DNA of 64,000 nt from Membranipora membranacea (taxonomy: Eukaryota; Bryozoa; Gymnolaemata; Cheilostomatida; Membraniporidae), in assembly GCA_914767715.1 (NCBI GenBank), contig OU612072.1, positions 10,726,001-10,790,000 of the forward strand, written 5' to 3'. A program made the position numbers and the translations under genes. Below, one piece after another: positions 45,490-56,769 of the stretch (position 1 is its first letter; every line of letters begins with the position of its first letter). The notes below the pieces were generated by a model. It was not told the DNA's origin, made no database searches, and saw nothing but the letters and a program-made list of their open reading frames with translations.

Positions 45490-45820
45490 TATTGTTCGAA
45501 CCTCTGAATGGTACAACTCAAATTACCTAGAGCTGAATAGTGCCAAAACTGATGTAATGACAATTCATTTAACGATAATATCTTTATTCCTGATTTGGAT
45601 GATCAGTTTCAAGCAATCTGAAAAAATAAAATTCTGAGGGGTTGTGTTGCACAACAATTTGTATTTTAAATGTCACGCATTGAAAGGAAAACAGAAATGA
45701 TACACTATTATCACAAACTTTCATCATACCAGAAGATTTATATATCCCAAACGTGACAGGCTCTACTCTGGTATACTGCTCTCATTCAATGGCACTTAAA
45801 TTATTGTGCATAATTGATTG
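45490..45820 (+). pseudogene. LINE RT thumb-domain remnant
   Basis: Read with stops and frame changes, this stretch gives EWYNSNYLELNSAKTDVM, then a GV-x-L-x-x-N-L-x-F motif, and then a stretch like the LLYxSLIQxHLNYC end of LINE RTs. It is a second, older LINE lying just upstream of the near-complete LINE and is too decayed to classify. Confidence 0.5.
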
Positions 45821-45878
45821 AATAAAAAACTGCTCTGACATTGTTTTTAGTAAAACCTATACTAGTAATATTTAACAA

Positions 45879-48022
45879 ATGATAAAACATTTTCACCGAG
45901 CGCGGAAAAAGAATAGCAATGACTTAGACTCGGATAGTACTTCATCTTCCTCTGAACCTACACTGGTTTTCACAATGAAGCCTAATTCAACTGAGGAACA
46001 TGTCAACCAAGTGCCATATTATCTGGACAAGATAAATGCCATTCAGAAGAAGCTGGATAGTACCTTTAACCAAACATCGACTATAGAAGTTAAGGGCACT
46101 ACCAAAAACCCGCAGATAGTGATTGTATGTAACACCGCTGCATTCGAGTGGATCAAAACTTCACTAGCAAACTTTCTCAAAACTAAAGATATTGAAGGTG
46201 TGTGTTCTAAGTTAACTGTTGATAAAAGTGGAGCATGTATAAGTGTTTCGAAAAAGCTAAAAAAAAAGGAAAAAAAGTTTATACTATCAACTTTTTTAAT
46301 ACGACATCCACTATTTTGGTGAACGGAAATTCAGATATTAACTATTTCATGGCTCACTACGAGGAACTAATGTCTAAGATGCCTCATCACGTTGTTGATG
46401 CTGCTAACCAGGATTATCAATCAATCTGCCACACAGCTCTGGCTAGTGTAAAAAACTATGAAAGAGATAGCTTCTCAGACGAAAGTAATATGGATACATC
46501 AATCAATAGTCCATCTTTCACACATAGCAGAGATGAAGCTACTGAGCCATCGCTCCCAACTCACCCTGTCCCATCACCTTCATCACATATTGAAAGTGAG
46601 TCATCAAAGGGTTTGCCTTCCCATCCCACCACCCCTTCCCAACAGAGCCCAGTCGAAAACCAGAGCCCAATCAACAATACGGCCAGTCCTATATCACCCA
46701 TCCCCAACACCTCATCTCCTATTATCCAGTCTGACATAGATATCACTCATGTTCGAACTGCTATAACAAATTCCTCTCCCATCAACCAACAGCTTAAATC
46801 TGCAACCTTTAACAGGAGACAAGCTGAGACAGGAATACATGACCAACTCACTCCACCAATGAAATCAAGAGAAAAATCAAGATCAAGATCAAGATCTCCT
46901 CTCAATAAATCGATCCCTCCACCAATCTCTGACGTAAGTTCTTACCCACCAATTTCTTCACCACCTACCAAAATTCCAGACTGCAGTCTAGATATGTGCA
47001 AGGCTTTGAACAATTCACTGCAATCAAGAATTCAAGAACTGGAAGAGGTAGTCAATAAACAGGTCAAGATCATCCAACAAATGCAGGAGAGCAGATACAT
47101 CGGACCATTAACCAATGACACATTACGTGCTCACCTGAGCCATTTCTCAGAAACTATGGAGCAGAAATTTAACCATCAACTGTTCTGTGTAAAACAACAA
47201 CTGGAATCTTCCGTCAACCAGAAATTTGGAACGTATGCAGAGGTTGCTGGAAAAACACAAAGTCACGACACTGGTGCACATGTTTCCCCCTTCATACCAA
47301 CACCACACACTTCCACTCAACAAAACCAGGCAAACCCTTTATCCCGACCACTATCCTTCCAATCCCACGGCCGGCCTTCCCATTCACCACACCATAGTGG
47401 ATCACCAAACAATAATACCCTTCACAGCAGAAAGTCAAAACTCAAATCATCCAGTAAGGACCAACACAGCTCAGACCATCCACAGTCAACGCATAGAGAA
47501 CCATTTGCACCTGAAAGAAACATTATCGTCAATATCGAGAAAGACTCAGCTTTCCATTTAAATTACAACCAAGATATTACTCGACAAGAGATCTGCAAAC
47601 ATTATGGTCTAGTGATTGTAGAGAAAATAACGCCATATAAGTTTAAGTCAGATCATCCAAAACTTGCCATTCAATTTAGAGATACTGCTGCAGCTATAAA
47701 AATTGTAACGGAATGGAATTGTCTCCTCTTTGGTGGATCGACTGCAAGGAGACCACAAGACCCCAAGACTCAGAATTTAAACTGTGCCATGATGTACAAT
47801 GTCCCTAAAGAAGGCAGTAACAATGATATAGAGTGAGATATCAAAGCAGTTTATCCGGAGGCCACTATTGAGAGACTCTCAAAAGGTGGTAAGACCTTGC
47901 GCACTGTGAAGGTAAAATTCGCATCACAAACCGACATGAAACACGCTATACACAATGGTAAACCACTCAAATCTTTATTCACATATTGCCACCTATCAGA
48001 AATTTCAACTCCAAATGTCTAG
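45879..48022 (+). pseudogene. LINE ORF1 (nucleic-acid-binding), frameshifted
   Basis: The first frame (45879 on) gives an N-terminal domain (TKNPQIVIVCNTAAFEWIKT). At an A-rich run near 46,255-46,280 the reading moves to the frame of 46235-47836 (VYTINFFNTTSTILVNGNSD). A long Ser/Pro-rich linker follows, with SRSRSR and a coiled-coil-like segment (SRIQELEEVVNKQVKIIQQM). The C-terminal domain (RNIIVNIEKDSAFHLNYN, EICKHYGLVIVEKITPYKF) is interrupted by TGA at 47834 and then continues in frame to TAG at 48020-48022. ORF1 proteins of this group are RNA-binding chaperones of the retrotransposition particle. Confidence 0.82.
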
Positions 48023-50636
48023 TTATTTTACTCAAGGCATGAAAATAGCTCATCTAAATATTAGAGGGCTTACAAGCAAAATTGATGAAGTTAAAAAGAT
48101 CTTACATGAAAATGATCTTGATATTTTTTGTTTATCTGAGACTTTTCTAAATGAGTCTAAATCAAATAGTTTTTTCCATATATTGAACTATAATATTGTA
48201 AGACAGGATAGGAATACTGGTCAAGGAGGGGGTTTGCTATGCTGCATACGTGTTGGTATTTCATTCGAAGAGATCAATGTTGCAAACCATTCAATGCCTG
48301 AGTCAATTACTTTGAAAATCTCCCAAACCCACTCACAATCTTTTTTAACATGCTTCGTTTATCGCCCACCTAGCGCACTTGTTGATTGGAACCATGTCTT
48401 CACTCATTACATCGAGAACATTGTATCAATTTGCAGGGAAGTAATCATTTTGGGTGATTTTAATGTTGACCTCGGTCATAACAGCACATTGGTCAGGTGG
48501 TCAGAAATGTCATAAATCCACTTGGACTTACATAACTGATAAAGGATTTTACAAGAATTGCAGAAAATTCTGAATCTATCATTGATCACATATACACTAA
48601 CCAACCAGCCAATGTTCGTTCTAGCTAAGTTCTGAAATACTCTTTAAGTGGTCATTTTTTGGTTATGGCAATACGAAAAAAGGGTGTTGTAAAATCAGAG
48701 AAAAGAATTAAGATGAATTTCAACGATTATAGCAAATTTACCGATGAAAATATACACAAATATTTCAGCAATGTTGACTGGCACCAATCTCTATGTTACA
48801 GCAACATCAACCATGTCATAGAGAATTTCAATGAAACTTTCTTAAATTTAACATCAAAACTTATAAAACGGAGGACTCGCTATGTCAAATCGGAGGTCCT
48901 TCCTATGTGGATTGATGATGATGTGCGTGATCATATGAGACTAAGAGATCAGTATAAATCTCAAAATTTATGGGATTTTTATAAAACTGAAAGAAACTTA
49001 GTGACTAACATGATAAAAAAAAAAGAAGAAGTATATGACAAAACTGGTAGAAAATTCCAAAGGCCATAATACCAAATCATTGTGGAATGCGCTAAATATC
49101 GGAAACAAAACTAAAACCTACATTGACAATGCTGCTGATATTTCTAGCAGTAATTTGAACGAGCATTTTACATCTATCGCTGCGAAGCTATCAAAAGATT
49201 TTTCTTTGATTTCGGATTTTTCTAGTACTTTACCAAATTACCACCACAAAGGTTTGAAACAATTTCCAAAATTCACAACAGTCTCATTGCATAAGCTTCT
49301 AAAATCAATACCCATAAGCAAAAGCACTGGTCCTGACCAGATTTCAGCTCGGATGTTAAACAAAACATTTCCCTACATAGGTCCAGTGCTCACAGATATT
49401 TTCAATAGAATTTTAGATGAAGGAGTATTCCCAAAAGTCTGGAAAATTGCTCGCGTAACCCCTATTTTTAAGTCAGGGTCAAAAGATGACCCAGGAAATT
49501 ATAGACCTATATCAGTTTTACCCGTTCTTTCAAAGATATTTGAAAAACATTTAAATATTAATATTCAGATATTTTTGAATGAAAACCATCTAATATCTTC
49601 ATCGCAGTCCGGTTTTCGCACTGCACATTCATGCAGCGACGCCGTTCACAAAATTATTTCTGACTATTCTTCTGAGAAACTCAAACAAAGGAAGAGTATT
49701 TTTCTGTTTATTGATTTCTGCAAGGCATTTGATTGTGTTGATCACCAAATATTAAAAAATAAACTACAGAACTTTAATTTTGAGAACAAGGCATTTTTGT
49801 TGCTATCATCATTTCTACAGGACAGGTCTCAGTATGTTCATTTTGATGGTGCAGTGTCATCAATACTTGACATCAATATTGGGGTGCCGCAAGGTTCAAT
49901 ACTGGCACCAACTTTATTTCAGATTTATATAAATGACCTACTAAATCTACCTCTCTCCTCGAACTCTTATGCATATGCGGATGACACTCTTTTTGTAGCA
50001 AGCCATTCTGTTCCCTCTACATTAGTTCAAATTTGTAATCGAGATTTGGTTTCAATCAACAAGTGGTGCAAAAACAATCACATGACAATAAATTATAAAA
50101 AAATTTTTAAGTTCTTTTGGAGAGGATTCATCATTAAATTTAAAAATTGACAATAACCAAATATTTCAAAGGCATGAAACTGAACTTCTTGGCTTTAAGA
50201 TATCTGACTCATTTTCATTGAATGGCCATTGTGAGACTGTTTTGGATAAGGTGTCAAAAAATACAAACTTACTTAAGCTATGCAGACCCTACTTGACCAC
50301 GCATTCTGCTAAACAATTTTATTTCCAATTTATTCACTGTTATCTCATTTATGGTATCCATATATATTACAACTTATGTGCATCAAATATCACAAACCCT
50401 ATTTTCACTCAGCAAAAAAGAGCCTTGAGAATTGTGGCCAATGTTCAACATATACCTTTTATTTGTCACCTACTAATGACCTATGTACATCACAATAAAA
50501 TTTTACCCCTTCCAATACTGAGCAATTATTTTACTTGCATTACGGGATTTAAGGCTCTGAATAATTTATCACCTCGATACATCTCTGATTTTTTTGTTAC
50601 CACACTGATTTCCAAGAAGAGATACACACTTACTTA
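48015..50636 (+). pseudogene. LINE ORF2: endonuclease and reverse transcriptase
   Basis: Starts MSSYFTQGMKIAHLNIRG; the ATG at 48015 overlaps the ORF1 stop. Endonuclease boxes: NIRG, LSET, VYRPP and ILGDFNVD. Frame is lost near 48,510; the SDH box reads SGH (LSGHF near 48,650). A further shift occurs at an A-run near 49,020. The RT then runs 49035-50150: NYRPISVLPVLSKIFEK, SGFRTAHSCSDAV, FIDFCKAFDCVDH, GVPQGSILAPTLF and the catalytic YAYADDTLFVA. Another A-run near 50,097 shifts the frame into 50160-50636 (ISDSFSLNGHCETVLDK, QKRALRIV), the thumb and C-terminal part. Confidence 0.87.
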
Positions 50637-50875
50637 AACCTCCATTAGACAACTTAAACCACAAAATAGCAACAAACTTTAATATTTTACCCTCTTCATT
50701 GAGAAGCACTCTTACTTTGAATATGTTTAAGAAAAGGCTAATGCAACATTTTTTCAGTTTATTGGCATAGTCTTATATTTTTTGTTGAATCTTTGTTTGT
50801 GTCATTTTTCTTTTTTGCCATTTATGTCACATCATGAAAAACATTTTAAATAATGAATTGTTGCTGACAATAAAA

Positions 50876-50876
<1 letters not shown>

Positions 50877-50909
<33 letters not shown>
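50877..50909. repeat. (TA)n LINE tail
   Basis: Pure TA run directly after AATAAAAGTATA at the 3' end of the LINE. Short tandem repeats are the usual 3' ends of CR1/L2-type elements. Confidence 0.85.
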
Positions 50910-50912
<3 letters not shown>

Positions 50913-51754
50913 TTCCATCAATGACCATATGAGAAAGGATTTTCAGATAATTGAGATAAGCTGCCTCAAAATAATTGATTTTGACCGAATTAAAGATGAG
51001 ACAATGCAGCTATACAGTATTCATAAAATGTTAACTCGTTTCAAATACTTTCATCTCGTATCGTTTCGCAACTTGTCAATTATCTAATGCCACTTATTGT
51101 TAGCAAACTTTAACAAGGATTACAATTATCAAAAGACATATTCAGATTTAAATGTTGACATCTTGACATTACGTTCACACCAATGCTTATAAAAATGTCA
51201 ATGACAAAAACCCGTTGGTGTCAATACACTCCGGAATCTTAGTTTTACAATTTTGTAACTGTGGTTTGTAATGATGAATGTGGTTTTGTTATGAAAATTG
51301 TTTGTCATGTCAGCCTGATTTGAATATTACACTTTGTGTATTTCCCTCTTGTAGAACTCTATTCTGAATACTAGGCTCATCTTTTTGAAGCAAAGGCAAA
51401 ACATCTATTTCTTAAATATTATCTTTGTTGCCCTCCAAAAACACCTGTTTGATCAAAACCGATGGTCAGATAGTCTGACATTACCATATCGTTGTTTGCA
51501 GAGTTTCAATGATATCCCCTAGCATATGATAGAAAACGACCACCATTTATTTTACACATTGTTCTTGGTCAAAAATATGACATTATTGTTAAACCAAGAG
51601 ACCTGAGCAGAGGCTTTTCCCAAAACATAATCAGCTATTGATTCAATGTTTGCACAAAAGTTGCCCTGGCTTGAGAAAATCAACATTAAAAGAGACAGGA
51701 GACCCATAGAACAGATTCAATTGTCACTGTCAATTCTGCATGCTAAAGCCTTAA

Positions 51755-53331
51755 AGGATTACCGACACCTTGGAGGTTCTGGACTTTGCAGGGGTAAAAA
51801 AGTATGAAAAAAATTATGAAAAATAGCATTTTTTGGGATGTAGCACCAGTTTCTGAGTTGGCCACAAACTGAAAACCTGCTGAATACAGCACATTATAAA
51901 ATTAAATTGGAAGTTGCCCTCTCAGTCAAGAGCCAGCTCAGTCATGATTCAAGTCTGAGGGCCAACTTGATAACCATGAATGAGTTTGCCAGCTATTATG
52001 ATGCTCTCGCTAATAAATATCAATGTTTGTAAAACAAACATTAGGTTGTGGTTAGGTAACTATTCCAATTAATCCTACATCAAAGGACCCTATTCAATAG
52101 CCCGATCATCATTGTATACACTGTAGAACATCATTGTATACACCGATCATCATTGCAAACTGGTGTTATTGCTGGTTAGCTAGAATGAACATGCTGACCG
52201 CTGAATAACTCGAGGCAAAATCAGCTGAAGGAAACAATAGTGGGATGATTATGATGTTTTGAGGTTTACATATTATGAGCTTTGGTATGGGCCACTGTCA
52301 TGAGCAATGCAGAATGATCTGAGGACCACCGCTTTACAGTCTCATTTGCCTTGTAAATTTTTGCCTGATCGCACATAAAATTAGTAATGGGACCATCTAG
52401 AATTTGCATGCTCTGTCCAGGATTCCCGGCATACCCTTGGCCACAAGATCCAGAGTACGGCAATGGACTGCGTTTGTTTACACAAATTTTCCTGCTAAGA
52501 ATATACAGGAAAGAGCATATTTGTGTCATCGTCATTTTAAAATATTGCCATTCTCATAATTAATGCCCTCCTCTGCTGGAAAATAATCCTCTTCACTATC
52601 CTCAGAGTCTGATGGAATGTTATAGTTAGCAACCATTTGTTGAGAATTCTGCCCAGCAAGTGTGTGTGGCATAAGTGCACTCAATTTATGAAGTAGAAAT
52701 GAATTGCCAAACAAATTTCTGGTCATAGTCATCAGTCAGCTGTTTATTTCGTTATGTTTAGTAAATCTGCCCTCACTGGGCTTCACTGCGAAGGCTTCAA
52801 ATGTGGTCTCTTTGAACAATCACCCTTTACAATTGCTGTTTGCTATGTACTGTGATGTTGTAACAGTGAATGATGTTATATCAGAGACTATAGATATCTA
52901 TAGTCTCTGGTTATACCATCATTGACTTGAATATTTTTCTATTTTGTCTGTATGCCCATTGAATGAATCACACTTGTGATGGAATGCCCATAATGACAAC
53001 ACGTAAATTACATCAACTGCGGTTAAGCGTGCCTTTGTTTACATAGTCATAGTAATAAATGTGAACCATAAACATTTGGATGGGGGTGTGTATTTGATAA
53101 TTCAGGAAATGAGGCTACTGCTCATAAGGGATTTACTAGATGAGCTGTCTTCTCTAAGATCCATGAGGGGAGACAATATGAGTATATGAGAGTATATGAG
53201 AAGAATTTTGCTACCTCAATGGCTTATTCCTTGAAATGAGGCCACAGTCTAATTTAGACCTTGCCAGTGTTATCTTAGTTAGACTAAGAGCTTCAAAACG
53301 ATACCAAAACCTCCAAGGTGTCAGTAATCCT
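51755..53331. mobile_element. 1.58 kb TIR element with TTAA target site
   Basis: Left end AGGATTACCGACACCTTGGA (51755 on) mirrors the right end CCAAGGTGTCAGTAATCCT (to 53331), and both are flanked directly by TTAA (51751-51754 and 53332-53335). TTAA duplication is used by piggyBac and Kolobok superfamilies. Minus-strand ORFs inside (52732-52532 with SEDSEEDYFPAEEG; 52535-52266) show no transposase motif that I recognise, so the element is probably non-autonomous. Inside also: a GTATACA-rich direct repeat (52110-52160) and a perfect palindrome at about 52883-52907. Confidence 0.82.
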
Positions 53332-53335
53332 TTAA

Positions 53336-56300
53336 GGCCCCATCAATAGCAGTGTTCTGACACTTCAAAATTCATTGCTTATTAACATAGGTTTTGTTAT
53401 TTTCGACCGCAGATTCAGTACTAGGCAAACCGTGTCAGATTATTAACTTTGTACAATGAATTTGCAGCATTGCAGCAGGAGGGGGACAAATTGTTACATT
53501 TGGTAAGTTAGTGAGGTGAGGGGGAGGTTTGATTGATGTGACGCCCTGATGTGATACTGATGATGTTATTTTATATTACTAGCACTACTTTGTTCTTTAT
53601 CAATACAATGAATGATTAAATATTTATCCAAGGTTATTGAAGTGACTAAAACGCTGCTGATTGAATTACATAAAACAATAAAGTAAATACACGTGCCCAA
53701 CCCCTTATTACTACTATTGAACTCACTATCAGACAAGGATATAAGAATGATATTAACTTAGTCATAGTAGAAACAGCTGAGATCACAAGCATTTCCTCAA
53801 GCAAAGCAATGGAATCATACCTAGAGACAATATCTTGAGCTTGTTAATCATATTCCTTCTAATATTTAAACTGGAAATGGAATCTCAGTCAGATGTAAGA
53901 AAGGAAACATTAGTTAGTTGACCTCCCAAAGTAAAGTACAATGTGCCTTGAGGGCGTCCCAACCAATGAACTGTATCCTGTATTGTTAAGGTCAGGCAGT
54001 GTCGTGAGGGTCAAGGCTAATGACTTTGAAGGAAAATTAAATATTGTGCTTTGTAAGATTGAAAATATCATCGTCCTTGTTTTATTACCCATCACTAGGT
54101 CCATTGTCCTTGTTTTATTATCCATCACTAGGTCATGTTTTATTTAGCCACACAAACAACCATAATCACCCCTTAGTTTAGTTCTAGCGTATTGTGAATT
54201 ATTATCAAAACAAACAAGATGATTTCAGCATCAATTGTCACATCAATGTCCTGGTATAGGTGTAATCTCGTTATTTCCCAGGCTGCTATTATATTTAGTT
54301 TGACATCCACACAACTATTTTGAATCCAGTATGTTGTTACCACCTAAAGTATTTCATACCCACTCACAGCAACAGATATGACAGCCAACTTATTAACTTG
54401 ATTTTGAGGTTATTAACAAAAACCATTACGCAGGTTCACGTCAATGCCCCTCTAGAAAGGCCATAGCATTTGGTGACATTTGTCTTTCATCAAAGGCAAG
54501 CGTACCAGCCAATATCCTGCAGTACCCTGGACCCAGCAAACGGTGAACATTGTGACAACGTTTTGCATACAAATATATTTAATATTACATTCTGCTTACG
54601 TTCGGCTAACATTGTATAAAAATTATAGGCTTTTGTTAGTGTCTAATAGGTTATGGAATGGTTATCACAATGTTCAGATTCTGTTATAGCAAAATCTTCT
54701 CAGTTCATTAAAAGTATTGGCTGAATTTAGTGATTATCTCCTCCTGACCAAACTTTGAACTTCACTCTAGGGAAGTGTATTTATCATAGGTGAATTAGAC
54801 CCACATGTAATTATGCATTATACCAATATAAACCCATTGAGCAACAATAATATTTGAAAATATATTATTTCTCAAAGAAATCTACAAAAAACAGCCTTTA
54901 CTAACAAGGTAATGTATCGCAAACCTACTTCCAATAGTCCGATTTCTTCCAAATTTTTTTGGTCGTTTGGAATAGGGCTGTCTAAAAATTACCATTTTTG
55001 CATCATTGGAAATTGCATACAAGCAAAATGTAACATGTAAATCTATTTTTTAAAAGTATGCCTGATGTACACTAACGATTGCGCAATACGCCAGAGACCT
55101 TAGCCTTTGATATAATCTCTTTGTCTAAACAAAGCCCCATCTATAACGAGCGTTCAATTCAATCAATGTATGAGGCACAATAATCCTTTGTCCCAAATGC
55201 CACAAGTACAATTATAATCCACTACAGTTTGCCTAATACTGTCAATAATCTTTGCTGTTAATACCAAAGATTATAAATTGTTAATACTACATCTTACAAA
55301 ATATTCTGATTATAAAATAAATTATTGATGGTGCTGATTCGAATCGAGTAATTTAGCAGAAAATCTCATCGTTCAACATCAAATGTGGAAATGAGTCATG
55401 GGCACAATCGGTCTTGTTTGGTTTCCCAACATATTTCAATGTTTAATCTCAACAAGATTTTTTATTCATGTGTAGTCAAGTTGTAATTTCCATGTATATA
55501 TAGGTTAGCTCACCTTTGTCTAACAGCAGATTGTCGGAAAATGCAGGAGTTTTATACTATTCCATTGACTTGCTCCACTACCAGTAGAGCCTCCCTGAGC
55601 CAAGAATAGCAAGCCAGTGATACCATGACGTGAATGGTAATTAATATTATTATAATCTCATATGACACATGCCTCCACAATATACTAACTCTGTCAGTCC
55701 AAAAATATTTTCCTTGTACTTTTGTGATGGCGTATTTAGTTAAACGGCAATGCATCTTTAAATTTAGAAATTGCGGCTAAAATAGATTATATTTTAGTTG
55801 CTTCGATTATTTATTAATGCAGAAAGCGTGCTAAGAAGAATGAAATTGATTTAAGAGTTGGTGGTATACGCTAAGAGTGTCAGTCGCTAAGCACGCGTGT
55901 ATTGGAGGTCATGGGTTTGGTAAGTCCCCAGGGCTTGACAATAGGCAGGCATGGGTAACTCTTGGATTACAGATTTCTGCAAGAAACTGATCTATGAATA
56001 CTGAATTGCAATATATCTATTATGATAAAGGGAAGGTTACCAAAATATGTGCATGTCTTAGTACTGAGCATAGGGATTCATAAGTTAAAATTGAGATGGG
56101 AGCTGGACAATGTTTAACACAGCATAATTTATTTTTCTAGCAATTTCAATTGTAAGCAGAGGCTGTACACACAGCCTTCTTCTCATATTCTCAGGGTTAT
56201 CATGTGCTGCTTTTCATAATGATGTGTAATTGTGTGGCCAATTAAAAATTTTTTAAAAACAGGCGCTTGAGCTATTGTTTGGTGACAAGATTAAGTGGAA

Positions 56301-56498
56301 ATAATCTCATAATTGTGTTGGTTTGCGTTGTCGCAATGTCTCTCTGTTTAGTCCTACAATCAAATGATTTGCTATGTAGTGCTCTCATATTTACAGGTAG
56401 GCATACCAGGAGTCGTTGCTGGCATTAGGCTTACAAAACAATGGCTAATAATTTAGGCTAGCGCAATATTATTTTTAATATAATCATGGGCTAAGACC
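53336..56498. other. No gene seen
   Basis: AT-rich intergenic DNA. A 34-base unit (GTCCTTGTTTTATTA-CCATCACTAG) is directly duplicated at about 54073-54133. No coding exon was recognised. Confidence 0.45.
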
Positions 56499-56506
56499 CC
56501 TGTAAC

Positions 56507-56762
56507 TAGTGCTGTCACGATACGATTCATATCGGGAATACCTAATCGATCACACCTCATTATCGCGATTTAATAAGGTGACAGCTGAAGTCGATTGCAC
56601 AGCGGTAAATTCATTGTCACGGTTACTTTGGTCGAAAATTGAAATTGGGACAAGGGTTGGTTGAAAGGGATGGTGTAAATTCGAAAAATCGAAATCGGGA
56701 AAATCGATGCCACAATCAGAATCGAGCCAGTCCTAGCCAAATACAAAATCGTGACAGCGCTA
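56507..56762. mobile_element. 256-bp hAT-like MITE
   Basis: Ends TAGTGCTGTCACGAT (left) and ATCGTGACAGCGCTA (right) are mirror images with one mismatch. They are flanked by CCTGTAAC and CCTGTAAG, an 8-bp duplication matching at 7 of 8 positions. Eight-base duplications and a TAGNG-type end are features of the hAT superfamily. There is no coding capacity; the minus-strand ORF crossing it is incidental. Confidence 0.82.
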
Positions 56763-56769
56763 CCTGTAA

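Larger units (their letters stand above)
45870..50909 (+). mobile_element. Near full-length CR1/L2-type LINE
   Basis: Order: ORF1 (45879-48022), ORF2 with APE-type endonuclease then RT (48015 to about 50636), 3' region, and a (TA)n tail at 50877-50909. ORF order, the endonuclease type and the microsatellite tail fit the CR1/L2 group. The 5' end is placed just before the ORF1 start and may be truncated. Several frameshifts and stops mean this copy cannot encode working proteins, but the lesions are few, so insertion was fairly recent. Confidence 0.85.
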
